DNA from: Mycolicibacterium anyangense
GTDB taxonomy: Bacteria; Actinomycetota; Actinomycetes; Mycobacteriales; Mycobacteriaceae
Direction: 5' to 3'
Length of the DNA stretch: 64,000 bases
NCBI RefSeq assembly: GCF_010731855.1
Contig: NZ_AP022620.1
Span: forward strand, 1,984,001 to 2,048,000
Shown here: positions 56,323 to 64,000 of the stretch, piece after piece
How the letters are laid out: every line of letters starts with the position of its first letter
How positions within the stretch are numbered: the stretch's first letter is position 1
Made by a program: the position numbers and the translations under genes
Notes under the pieces: generated by a model
Seen by the model: the letters and a program-made list of their open reading frames with translations, nothing else
Databases searched by the model: none
Told to the model about the DNA's origin: nothing

Positions 56323-57195
56323 GTGAGCAATCGGCGTGGGCGCGGCGGTCTGCTGGGCTATGCGCTGCTGGCGCCGAGCCTGTTCGGGGTGGTCTGTTTC
56401 CTGCTGCTGCCGATGCTGGTGGTGGTGTGGCTGAGCCTGCACCACTGGGACCTACTGGGCCCGATCCGGTATGTGGGACTGGACAATTGGCGCTCGGTGC
56501 TGACCGACCCCGGTTTCGGCAACTCGCTGCTGGTGACGCTGGCATTCATCGCGATCGTGGTGCCTGCCCAGATCCTGCTCGGGTTGGCGGCGGCCTGGCT
56601 GCTGGCGCGCGAGCTACCCGGTAGCGGCGTGTTCCGCACCCTCTACGTGCTGCCGTGGGTGTGTTCGCCGCTGGCGGTGGCGGTGCTGTGGCACTGGATC
56701 CTGGCACCCACCGACGGGGCCGTCAGCACCGTGCTGGGACGTCCGATCGAGTGGTTGACCGATCCCGGGCTGGCCCTGCCCGTCGTCTCGGCCGTGACGG
56801 TGTGGACCAACGTCGGCTATGTGACGCTGTTCTTCCTCGCCGGCATCCTGGCGATCCCGCCGCAGATTCAGGCCGCCGCCCGGCTGGACGGGGCGACCAG
56901 CTGGCAGCGGTTCTGGCATGTCACGCTGCCGATGTTGCGCCCGACGCTGTTCTTCGTCTCGGTCACCGGAATCGTCAGCGCCGCGCAGGTGTTCGACACC
57001 GTGTACGCGCTCACCGGGGGCGGGCCGGCCGGCCGCACTGACCTGGTGGCCCACCGGATCTACGCCGAGGCGTTCGGCGCGGCGGCGATCGGGCGGGCCG
57101 CGGTGATGGCGCTGGTGCTATTCGTGATCCTGGTCGCGGCAACGATCGCCCAGCATCTCTATTTCCGCAGACGGATCAGCTATGACATCACGTAA
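56323..57195 (+). CDS. uspA: Sugar ABC transporter permease UspA
   Basis: A 290-residue MalF-type permease with six transmembrane helices and the EAA loop AARLDGATSWQRFWHVTLPM (about residues 186-205) that contacts the ATPase. The start is GTG 56323. It overlaps uspB by 14 bp. The trio and the adjacent tldD/tldE genes match the M. tuberculosis uspA-uspB-uspC locus, whose binding protein has been reported to recognise amino sugars. No ATPase is encoded here, so a shared one (MsmK/UgpC type) must be used. Confidence 0.9.
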   Translation: MSNRRGRGGLLGYALLAPSLFGVVCFLLLPMLVVVWLSLHHWDLLGPIRYVGLDNWRSVLTDPGFGNSLLVTLAFIAIVVPAQILLGLAAAWLLARELPGSGVFRTLYVLPWVCSPLAVAVLWHWILAPTDGAVSTVLGRPIEWLTDPGLALPVVSAVTVWTNVGYVTLFFLAGILAIPPQIQAAARLDGATSWQRFWHVTLPMLRPTLFFVSVTGIVSAAQVFDTVYALTGGGPAGRTDLVAHRIYAEAFGAAAIGRAAVMALVLFVILVAATIAQHLYFRRRISYDIT

Positions 57196-57994
57196 CGCGC
57201 TGGTCTACGGCTGCCTGGTGGCCGGCGCCGTGATCACGCTGGCCCCGTTCGGGTTGGGGCTGCTGACGTCGTTCACCTCGGCCCAGCAGTTCGCCACCGG
57301 CACTCCGCTGTCGCTGCCGAACCCACCCACGCTGGCCAATTACGATGCACTGGGTGACGCTGGGTTCGGCCGTGCGCTGGCAGTCACCGCACTGATGACG
57401 GCGATCATCACGCTGTCGCAGTTGGTGTTCTCAGTGTTGGCCGGGTATGCGTTCGCGCGGTTGGACTTCCGCGGCCGCGACGCACTGTTCTGGGTGTACA
57501 TCGCCACGCTGATGGTGCCCGCCACGGTGACGGTGGTGCCGCTGTACCTGATGATGGCCGAGTTGGGTTTGCGCAACACATTCTGGGCGCTGGTGCTGCC
57601 GTTCCTGTTCGGCTCGCCGTACGCGATCTTCCTGTTGCGCGAGTACTTTCGCGCGATCCCAGCCGATCTGGTGAACGCCGCCCGCCTCGACGGTGCCAAC
57701 ACCCTGGACGTGATCGTCCATGTGATCCTGCCGGCGAGCAAACCGATCCTGGTGACGCTGACGTTGATCACCGTTGTCAGTCAATGGAATTCGTTCATGT
57801 GGCCGCTGGTGATCACCAGCGGCGGTACCTGGCGGGTACTCACCGTCGCGACCGCCGGGCTGCAGACGCAGTACAACGCCCAGTGGACGCTGGTGATGGC
57901 CGCGACCACCGTGGCGATCGTCCCGCTGCTGGTGCTGTTCCTGGCGTTCCAGCGCCATATCGTGCGCTCGATCGTGGTAACGGGGCTGAAATGA
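57182..57994 (+). CDS. uspB: Sugar ABC transporter permease UspB
   Basis: A 270-residue MalG-type permease. N-terminal signal-anchor (LVYGCLVAGAVITLAPFGLG), six helices, and the EAA loop NAARLDGANTLDVIVHVILP (about residues 162-181). It pairs with UspA to form the membrane channel of the importer. The uspC start overlaps its stop by 4 bp (ATGA), so the three proteins should be made in concert. Confidence 0.9.
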   Translation: MTSRNALVYGCLVAGAVITLAPFGLGLLTSFTSAQQFATGTPLSLPNPPTLANYDALGDAGFGRALAVTALMTAIITLSQLVFSVLAGYAFARLDFRGRDALFWVYIATLMVPATVTVVPLYLMMAELGLRNTFWALVLPFLFGSPYAIFLLREYFRAIPADLVNAARLDGANTLDVIVHVILPASKPILVTLTLITVVSQWNSFMWPLVITSGGTWRVLTVATAGLQTQYNAQWTLVMAATTVAIVPLLVLFLAFQRHIVRSIVVTGLK

Positions 57995-59259
57995 GACCCC
58001 GGTTCTCGACGCTCATGCTGGGCGCCCTACTCGCCGTCGTGCTGGTGCTGGTGGGCTGCGTCTGGGTGTTGGGCCGCAGCACCGAGCCGGGCGGCAAGAC
58101 CGTGGTCACGGTGCGGCTGTGGGATCCCCAGGTGGCCGCCGCCTACCGCGACTCCTTCGCCGAATTCAACCGCACCCATCCCGGCATCGAGGCACGCACC
58201 AATGTGGTGGCCTACGCCAGCTATTTCGACACGCTGCGCACCGATGTCGCCGGCGGCGGGGCCGACGACATCTTCTGGATCAACAATTCCTATTTCGCCG
58301 AATACGCCGACAATCACCGGCTTATGGCCATCGCATCCAGCCCCGACTGGGACCGCTCGGTGGTCAACCAGTTCACCCGCAACGGTGCGCTCTGGGGAGT
58401 GCCTCAGCTGACCGACGCCGGCATCGGCGTGTACTACAACGCCGATCTGCTGGCCGCCGACGGCATCGACCCGAACGATCTCGACGCGCTGCGCTGGGAT
58501 CCCGACCCCACTGTGGACACCCTGCGCCCACTGCTCAAGCGGCTGACCCACGGCAGGCAGTGGGGTTACAACGCCGCCAACGACCTGCAGGGCATCTACC
58601 TGAACTACATCGGCTCGGCGGGCGGGGTGTTCGCCACCGGCGACCGGTTCGCCTTCGACAACCCGCAGGCCGTCACCGCGTTCGACTACGTGGTCGGACT
58701 GATCAACACCGACAAGGTGGCCCCACCGGCCTCCGACACCAACGGCAACGGCGACTTCTCCCGCAACCAGTTTTTGGCCGGCAGGATGGCACTCTTCCAG
58801 TCGGGCACCTACAACCTGGCCCAGATCGCCGAGCAAGCCCGGTTCCGCTGGGGCGTGGCGATGCTGCCGACCGGCCCGGCGGGGCGGGTCAGCGTCACCA
58901 ACGGTATTGCCGCCGCGGGCAATCCGGCCTCCCGACACCCGGAGGCGGTGCGCGAGGTGCTGGCCTGGCTGGGCAGCACACCGGGCAACGAGTACCTCGG
59001 CAGCCGAGGGGCCGCGATCCCCGCGGTACTGCCCGCGCAGCAGGCGTACTTGGACTACTGGTCGGCCAAGGGCGTCGACGTCAGCCCGTTCTTCCGGGTG
59101 CTCGACGGGCCACGGATCGACGCACCGGGCGGCGCCGGCTTCGCGGCCGGCTACCAGGCGATCAAGCCGTACTTCGACGAGATGTTCCTGGGCCGGACAC
59201 CGGTGCCCGAGGCGCTGGCAGTGGCGCAACGCGCGGCCAACACCGCAGCTGCGCGCTAG
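57991..59259 (+). CDS. uspC: Sugar-binding lipoprotein UspC
   Basis: A 422-residue extracytoplasmic solute-binding protein. The signal peptide has lipobox VLVGC with Cys23 as lipidation site. The rest is the two-lobe cluster B fold ([20 protein letters not shown] at the start, [11 protein letters not shown] and [17 protein letters not shown] later). It captures carbohydrate ligands, reported as amino sugars for the M. tuberculosis orthologue. ATG 57991 begins the signal peptide; an earlier start would lie inside uspB. It converges on the ECF gene with a 4-bp overlap. Confidence 0.92.
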   Translation: MRPRFSTLMLGALLAVVLVLVGCVWVLGRSTEPGGKTVVTVRLWDPQVAAAYRDSFAEFNRTHPGIEARTNVVAYASYFDTLRTDVAGGGADDIFWINNSYFAEYADNHRLMAIASSPDWDRSVVNQFTRNGALWGVPQLTDAGIGVYYNADLLAADGIDPNDLDALRWDPDPTVDTLRPLLKRLTHGRQWGYNAANDLQGIYLNYIGSAGGVFATGDRFAFDNPQAVTAFDYVVGLINTDKVAPPASDTNGNGDFSRNQFLAGRMALFQSGTYNLAQIAEQARFRWGVAMLPTGPAGRVSVTNGIAAAGNPASRHPEAVREVLAWLGSTPGNEYLGSRGAAIPAVLPAQQAYLDYWSAKGVDVSPFFRVLDGPRIDAPGGAGFAAGYQAIKPYFDEMFLGRTPVPEALAVAQRAANTAAAR

Positions 59260-60074
59260 CCCAGGACGGTCAGTTCCAGACCGATCGACAGCACACAGAC
59301 CGCCGCGGTGATGGTGAGCGCCACCCAGTCGGCCCGGCGCGGACCCGAGGGCGCGGCGGCGATCTGTCCGGTGCCGCCGCGGGCGGTGATGGCATCACCC
59401 ATCTCGTCGGCTCGCCGTAGCGTCACCGTGATCCCGGCCGCCAGCAGATCGACGATCTCGATCGCCCAGCGGCGACGGCGCGCCCGCCGCGAGGTCAGTA
59501 CCGGAGCGGGCCGAAGCCGCCGCGCGGCGTACATCATCCGGAACTCGTCGAGCAACATCGGAAAAGCCCGCAGCGCCAACGACAGTGCGACCGCCCAGTC
59601 GTCGACCGGGATCCGGACGACCTTGAAGGGCCGGCCCAGTTTGGCCACCGCGGGCGCCACATCGGCGACGTTCGTCGTCCACGACACCAGGCCGGCCAGG
59701 GCGATCAGCAGGAAGGACACCGCGGTGAGTCGCAAGAAGTTCAGCAACCCGTGCAGTCCGATGTCCAGCGGGCCGAGGTGGATCTCGGGACTGCCGCCAG
59801 CCAGTGCCGCGGTCAGGCCGCCCAGGAAGATCAACAGCCACAACCACTTCGGGATGGTCGGCACCACACCCCAGGTGACGCGGGCCAGCCGCAGCGCGAC
59901 TGCCACCAGGACGGTGACCAACGCGATCGATGCCCACCCGGGGTAGAACGCGAGCAACGCCGACAGCGCCACGACGACGAGGATCTTGGTGCCCGCCCAC
60001 AGTTCGTGAATGGTCGAGGTGCCCGGCGTCGGGCGCAGCAGGACGACGGGCCGGCGCTGGCGGGTCGACGTCAT
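59256..60074 (-). CDS. ECF transporter transmembrane T component (EcfT)
   Basis: A 272-residue membrane protein with about five hydrophobic segments and the cytoplasmic coupling helices of the EcfT/CbiQ family ([20 protein letters not shown] and the AITARGGTG motif near residues 230-240). It couples ATP hydrolysis to substrate release from an S component. ATG 60074 was chosen because it overlaps the ATPase gene stop by 4 bp. It matches Rv2325c as recalled. Confidence 0.88.
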   Translation of the reverse strand: MTSTRQRRPVVLLRPTPGTSTIHELWAGTKILVVVALSALLAFYPGWASIALVTVLVAVALRLARVTWGVVPTIPKWLWLLIFLGGLTAALAGGSPEIHLGPLDIGLHGLLNFLRLTAVSFLLIALAGLVSWTTNVADVAPAVAKLGRPFKVVRIPVDDWAVALSLALRAFPMLLDEFRMMYAARRLRPAPVLTSRRARRRRWAIEIVDLLAAGITVTLRRADEMGDAITARGGTGQIAAAPSGPRRADWVALTITAAVCVLSIGLELTVLG

Positions 60075-62140
60075 GCGAGCCCACCCGCAGTCGTGGGCGC
60101 CGCGGCCAGCACCCCGTCGTCGAGATGCAGTGTCTGCGGGCACAACTCCTCGAGTCCGACGAAATCGTGCGAGATCACCACGACGGTCAGCCCGGTGTTG
60201 CGGCGCAGGTCGGTCAACAATCGCAGCAGGCCACGCTGGGCCCCCGCGTCCAGACCGGCCAACGGCTCGTCGAGGATCAGCGCCTGCGGTGAGCGGGCCA
60301 GCAGACCGGCCAGCACCACGCGGCGCATCTGACCGCCGGAGAGCTGGTCGATGCGCCGCCGGGCCAGCGAGGCGTCCAGGCCCACGGTCGCCAGGGCATC
60401 AGCCACCCGGGCCTGGTCGTGGGGCGAAAAGCCCGCTGCCGAAGCCACTTCCAGGTCGACTCGGGCCCGCATCAGTTGCAGCCGCGCCGCCTGGAACGCG
60501 ATCGCGACCTCGCCGACGTGCTCGTCGGCGGGCCGGCCCCGCACCAGGACCGAGCCGGCGGTCGGGGTGGTCAGGCCGGCCATGATCCAGGCCAGCGTCG
60601 ACTTCCCGGATCCGTTGCCACCGTGGATGAGCAGGCCTTCGCCTTCGCGCACGGTGAAACTCACGTCCCGCAGCGCGGACTTGGCCCACGGTGTGCCGCT
60701 GGCATATTCATGCTCGACGCCCCGCAGTTCGAGCACGGGAGCGCCGCCGCGCACCTCGTGTACCGAGGCCGTTGTGGTCGGCGCCTCGGCGCTGTCGACC
60801 ATGGCTTTGTTGTCCAGTGACTCGCTGAGGTTGACGATGCGGTCGGCGATCTCGGCCTCATTGGCGTAGTGGGTGATCTGCACCAGTGCCATCCGGTGCC
60901 GCTCGGTCAGACCGGACAGCACGGTCAGCAGGCCTTCGCGCCCGCGTTGGTCGACCATGCTGGTGATCTCGTCGGCGATCAGCATCGAAGGCTTGCGGGC
61001 CAGTGCCGCCGCCACGGCCAACCGCTGCAATTCCCCGCCGGACAGGCCGCCGGTGTCGCGCTCTTCCATGCCGGTCAGCCCGACCTCGTCGAGCAAGGTG
61101 GCGACATCGGTGTGTGTCCCCGGCGGCAGACCCCACACGACGTCGTCGGCGACGCGGGTGCCGAGTACCTGACTTTCGGGGTGCTGCAGGATGATCGCCG
61201 TCCCGCCGGGGTGCCCCAGGCCGACAGATCCGGGGCGCTCCAGGATGCCCGACGTCGGCTGCCGACCGGACAGCAGCAGCATCAGGGTGGTCTTGCCCGA
61301 GCCGTTGGCGCCGGTGATGGCGACGTGCTCACCGGCATCGACGGTCATCGACAGGGGCCGAAGCGCATCATGGTCGGCCCCCGGGTAGCGGAAGCGGGCA
61401 TCGACCAGCCGGACCGGCACCGGCGCGACGGGACCCGTGTCCGGCGGGGTCTCCAGCTTGTGCACGTCGGGGATGCCGCGCAGCCGTTCGAAGACCCGCG
61501 ACAGCGCCCACCAACCGACCAGGGTGACGAGCATGATCGAGAAGATCGCGTAGGCCATGATGATCAGCGGCCAGTACTGCAACGCGGTGCTGAAGAACCC
61601 CTTGAAGTCCTCGGCAGCCGGCCGGAACGGCTCGAACCGCGACATCACCGACGCCACACCGTCGACGTTGGCGGTCATCGCATCGAAGGTCAGGGTGCGC
61701 AGCCGGGACAACACGGTCAGCGCGGCGATGATGAACACCCCGGAGACCACGCCCGCCACCACGGAGACCGCGATCACCGTCGGGGTACCGCGCCCGCGGC
61801 GCTTGATGATGCCGGTCAGCCCACCCACGTAGGCGCAGTTGAGGACGACCATGAAACCGGCGATGCCGCCGATGAGGAAAGCGATGGTCGCGCCGGCGAA
61901 CGTCGCCGCGACCAGCACCCGCAGTCGGTAGCGGTAGCCCAACAGCCCCATCGGGACGGTCACCAGCAGCGACAGCCCGCCGGCGAACGGGATCACCACC
62001 GACAGGATCGACAACGCCGCGGCCAGCGCAGCCATCACCGAGGCGTGCGCCATCTCGACGGGCGTCATAGATCGACCTGGGGAAGGGTGCGATGCGGAGT
62101 CGGGAGGTTGCGCAAGCGCCCCCGGTCGCGTCGCGGTCAT
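60071..62140 (-). CDS. Fused ECF transporter S component plus two ATPase domains
   Basis: A 689-residue fusion. Residues about 30-210 have five to six transmembrane segments like an ECF substrate-binding S component. Then come two ABC ATPase domains with Walker A motifs GANGSGKTT (about 276) and GGNGSGKST (about 505) and signatures LSGGE (about 365) and LSGGQ (about 598). S, A and A' are thus one chain, with T as a separate adjacent gene. The substrate is unknown; ECF systems usually import vitamins or metal ions. ATG 62140 is the assumed start; another is 62068. It matches Rv2326c as recalled. Confidence 0.88.
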   Translation of the reverse strand: MTATRPGALAQPPDSASHPSPGRSMTPVEMAHASVMAALAAALSILSVVIPFAGGLSLLVTVPMGLLGYRYRLRVLVAATFAGATIAFLIGGIAGFMVVLNCAYVGGLTGIIKRRGRGTPTVIAVSVVAGVVSGVFIIAALTVLSRLRTLTFDAMTANVDGVASVMSRFEPFRPAAEDFKGFFSTALQYWPLIIMAYAIFSIMLVTLVGWWALSRVFERLRGIPDVHKLETPPDTGPVAPVPVRLVDARFRYPGADHDALRPLSMTVDAGEHVAITGANGSGKTTLMLLLSGRQPTSGILERPGSVGLGHPGGTAIILQHPESQVLGTRVADDVVWGLPPGTHTDVATLLDEVGLTGMEERDTGGLSGGELQRLAVAAALARKPSMLIADEITSMVDQRGREGLLTVLSGLTERHRMALVQITHYANEAEIADRIVNLSESLDNKAMVDSAEAPTTTASVHEVRGGAPVLELRGVEHEYASGTPWAKSALRDVSFTVREGEGLLIHGGNGSGKSTLAWIMAGLTTPTAGSVLVRGRPADEHVGEVAIAFQAARLQLMRARVDLEVASAAGFSPHDQARVADALATVGLDASLARRRIDQLSGGQMRRVVLAGLLARSPQALILDEPLAGLDAGAQRGLLRLLTDLRRNTGLTVVVISHDFVGLEELCPQTLHLDDGVLAAAPTTAGGLA

Positions 62141-62223
62141 CTCACGATTCTGCCAGCCGGCGGGGGCGGGCCGTCGATCCGACGTGCCTGTGAGGGATGC
62201 CACCGCGCACCGAGTTCGCTTCG

Positions 62224-62238
62224 CATAGCAAAACTATG
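62224..62238. promoter_or_regulatory. Inverted repeat CATAG-N5-CTATG before the MarR gene
   Basis: A perfect 5-bp inverted repeat with a CAAAA spacer lies 13 bp before the MarR ATG and in the divergent region with the ECF gene. A second symmetrical CTAT-N6-ATAG follows at 62234-62247. The AT-rich stretch is distinctive and is a plausible MarR operator. Confidence 0.5.
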
Positions 62239-62251
62239 TAAATATAGAGGT

Positions 62252-62734
62252 ATGAGTTCGACGCCGCCGCAGACCACCGGCCTGGGTTCCGAACTACTGA
62301 GCGTCGTCGCCAAGCTGAACCGGCTGGCCACCCAGCGCATCCGGTTGCCCCTGCCCTGGGCGCAGGCGCGGCTGCTGAGCACCATCGACGACCAGGGCGA
62401 GGCGCGGATCTCGGATCTGGCCGGATTGGACCACTGCTCGCAGCCGACGATGACCACCCAAGTCCGCCGGCTCGAGGACGCCGGGTTGGTGGCGCGCACT
62501 CCCGATCCGGCCGACGCCCGCGCCGTCCACATCCGCATCACACCGGAAGGACAGCGGGTGCTGGCCCAGGTTCGGGCGGACCGGGCCGCGGTGATCGATC
62601 CCCGGATCGAGCGTCTCTCGGCAGATGACCGGGCCATCCTGTCGGACGCCGTCGGTGCCCTGCACCGCCTGCTCGGCGATCTCGACGCAGCCGGCGATCA
62701 GGACAGCGCCGGGACGGTCGGCAGCGACAGCTGA
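62252..62734 (+). CDS. MarR-family transcriptional regulator
   Basis: A 160-residue winged-helix repressor. The recognition helix region SDLAGLDHCSQPTMTTQVRR (about residues 55-74) and wing DPADARAVHIRITPEG (about 87-102) are typical of MarR. AGAGG lies just upstream of the ATG. It is divergent from the fused ECF gene and likely controls it, its own gene, or both. The order matches Rv2326c-Rv2327 as I recall. Confidence 0.9.
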   Translation: MSSTPPQTTGLGSELLSVVAKLNRLATQRIRLPLPWAQARLLSTIDDQGEARISDLAGLDHCSQPTMTTQVRRLEDAGLVARTPDPADARAVHIRITPEGQRVLAQVRADRAAVIDPRIERLSADDRAILSDAVGALHRLLGDLDAAGDQDSAGTVGSDS

Positions 62735-62741
62735 GCGGCCG

Positions 62742-63476
62742 TCACACCACCGCGCCGATGAGCTTTCCGACGGTATAGGTCGCGGCGATGGCGACCACCC
62801 CGAACGCGAGTTGGCGGCCGGCGCCGAACACCAGCGAGCCCTTGGTGAAGCGCGCGGCAATCGCACCGGCCAACAGCAGACCCACCCCGCCGCAGACCAG
62901 GCCCGGCCACAACGCCACGACACCGAACAGGTAGGGCAACAGCGGGATGATCGCCCCGACCGCGAACAACAGGAACGACGACACCGCCGCCACCATCGCC
63001 GACGGCTTCTCGCGCGGGTCCACGCCCAACTCCTGGGCGATGTGGAAGTGCACGGCCTTCTCCTCGTCGAGGTGGATCTCCTCGGCGGCCTTGCGGGCGG
63101 TGGGCTCGGTCATCCCCATGTCCATCAGCATGGCGACGAGTTCGACCTGCTCGGCATGGGGATGACGCTCGAATGCCAGCCGCTCGGCGCGCACCTCGGA
63201 ATCGAGTTGCTCATTGGCGGTGGTCACGGAGGTGTACTCACCCAGCGCCATGGAGAACGCACCGGCCAGCAGGCCGGCCACTCCGCTGAGCACGACAGTT
63301 TGCGCGTCGGCACTCGCGGCGACGCCGGCAATCAGTGCGGTGTTACTCACCAGACCGTCCATGGCGCCGAAGGTGGCGGCCCGTAGCCAGCCGCCGGTGA
63401 CGTCGGCGTGCGAGTGGTCGATCTCGTGTGGAAGGGCAACCTGGGGCTGCATGCTGCCCCCGATCTGCTCGGGCAT
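62742..63476 (-). CDS. VIT1/CCC1-family metal transporter
   Basis: A 244-residue membrane protein of the CCC1/VIT family (iron/manganese transport). DVTGGWLRAATFGAMDGLVS and VLSGVAGLLAGAFSMALGEY (helix 1-2), an acidic metal-binding linker (EVELVAMLMDMGMTE and AAEEIHLDEEKAVH) and three C-terminal helices are visible. Known members move Fe2+/Mn2+ out of the cytosol. It converges on the MarR gene with 7 bp between stops. Confidence 0.88.
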   Translation of the reverse strand: MPEQIGGSMQPQVALPHEIDHSHADVTGGWLRAATFGAMDGLVSNTALIAGVAASADAQTVVLSGVAGLLAGAFSMALGEYTSVTTANEQLDSEVRAERLAFERHPHAEQVELVAMLMDMGMTEPTARKAAEEIHLDEEKAVHFHIAQELGVDPREKPSAMVAAVSSFLLFAVGAIIPLLPYLFGVVALWPGLVCGGVGLLLAGAIAARFTKGSLVFGAGRQLAFGVVAIAATYTVGKLIGAVV

Positions 63477-63577
63477 GAGCGCTATTCAACGCGCGCCGCC
63501 GCGGTCACTTCGACTCAGGTTTACCTGTGTTTGCCACAAGAGCGTTTGCCCGAACAAGAAGCGGGCTACTTTCACGT

Positions 63578-64000
63578 ATGACTACCACTGCGGAGCATCT
63601 TCGTCATGCGCTCGACGGTCGCTGGCGCGACGTCAAGAACGCGGTCCGTGCCGAACTCGCCACTGAGGTGTTCCGGCCGCATTACACCCCGAACACCGCC
63701 ATCGCCAGGGCCAAAGTGGCCGAGCAGATGAGGATCATGGCCGCCGCCGGTGCCGCCGAGGACGGGTTCCGCAAGGAGCACGGCGGCAACGGCGACGTCG
63801 GCGCCGCGGTGACCCGTATCGAGATGCTGGCGATGTCGGACCTGTCGTTGATGGTCAAGGCCGGGGTGCAGTGGGGCCTGTTCGGCGGGGCGATCGAGAA
63901 CCTGGGCACCGAGCGCCACCACCAGGCCTATGTGCGGCGCATCATCGACTGCGACCTGCTCGGCTGCTTCGCGATGACCGAGACCGGTCACGGCAGCGAC
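63578..64000 (+). CDS. Acyl-CoA dehydrogenase/oxidase, N-terminal part (runs off the window)
   Basis: The open frame from ATG 63578 continues to the end of the window (141 codons, no stop). DVKNAVRAELATEVFRPHYT is followed by AAEDGFRKEHGGNGDVGAA and LLGCFAMTETGHGSD. The last, xMTETxHGSD, is the FAD/substrate signature of acyl-CoA oxidases and FadE-type acyl-CoA dehydrogenases. It probably belongs to fatty-acid beta-oxidation. Only the N-terminal region is visible, so the subtype is not settled. Confidence 0.88.
   Translation, partial: MTTTAEHLRHALDGRWRDVKNAVRAELATEVFRPHYTPNTAIARAKVAEQMRIMAAAGAAEDGFRKEHGGNGDVGAAVTRIEMLAMSDLSLMVKAGVQWGLFGGAIENLGTERHHQAYVRRIIDCDLLGCFAMTETGHGSD

Overview
The window is high-GC actinobacterial DNA from the mycolic-acid bacteria. 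It very probably comes from a non-tuberculous, pigmented, rapidly growing Mycobacterium (Mycolicibacterium). The grounds are a complete FAS-II mycolate operon with its PucR-type regulator, MmpS/MmpL, a mycothiol-dependent MscR, a PE-PPE-domain hydrolase, a 13E12-type HNH protein, UspABC, and gene order that from memory follows M. tuberculosis Rv2240c-Rv2264c, then Rv2298, then Rv2314c-Rv2327. The species cannot be fixed from sequence alone.

Layout. (1) 0.1-10.5 kb: a lipoprotein, aceE, mabR, and the FAS-II operon fabD-acpM-kasA-kasB-accD6, ending in a strong hairpin. Pyruvate dehydrogenase makes acetyl-CoA, AccD6 supports malonyl-CoA supply, and KasA/KasB elongate meromycolate chains on AcpM. 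(2) 10.5-18.8 kb: an amino-acid permease, glpD with its TetR regulator, a divergent AGPS-like FAD oxidase coupled to a lipid kinase, a GNAT relic, and a 13E12/HNH protein. (3) 18.2-28.3 kb: DUF3145, a serine hydrolase, mscR plus an MBL hydrolase, a 59-bp tandem duplication, a Zn alcohol dehydrogenase, a SHOCT membrane protein, a TetR/SDR divergent pair with two operator-like boxes, a LapA-like protein, a SABATH-type methyltransferase, and a membrane-anchored Hsp70-like protein.

(4) 28.3-37.7 kb: a tightly packed carotenoid operon on the minus strand, crtE-crtI-crtB-crtT-like-crtU, followed by a Rieske non-haem oxygenase with canonical metal ligands and a DapB-like reductase. It is divergent from a two-gene unit encoding an unusual repeat/cysteine-triplet protein, translationally coupled to an SDR. 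The gene set points to an aromatic (isorenieratene-type) carotenoid with an extra oxidation step. No lycopene cyclase is present in the window.

(5) 37.7-50.8 kb: SRPBCC, DUF732, MmpS/MmpL, small secreted proteins, DUF4185, an aldo-keto reductase, a VTT membrane protein, DUF2237, CDGP-type and PE-PPE secreted proteins, and an AbiE toxin-antitoxin pair whose toxin gene is interrupted by an in-frame amber codon. (6) 50.8-64 kb: a CAU-anticodon tRNA, GAF, threonine aldolase, CMD, TldE/TldD, UspABC sugar importer, an ECF transporter with a fused S+A+A' polypeptide, MarR, VIT-type transporter, and the start of an acyl-CoA dehydrogenase/oxidase.

The least-explained items are the cysteine-triplet protein beside the carotenoid genes, the Rieske oxygenase within that operon, the 20-bp palindrome over the mscR start codon, and the amber-interrupted AbiEii toxin. 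All functional calls rest on motif reading and memory of families; no searches were run.
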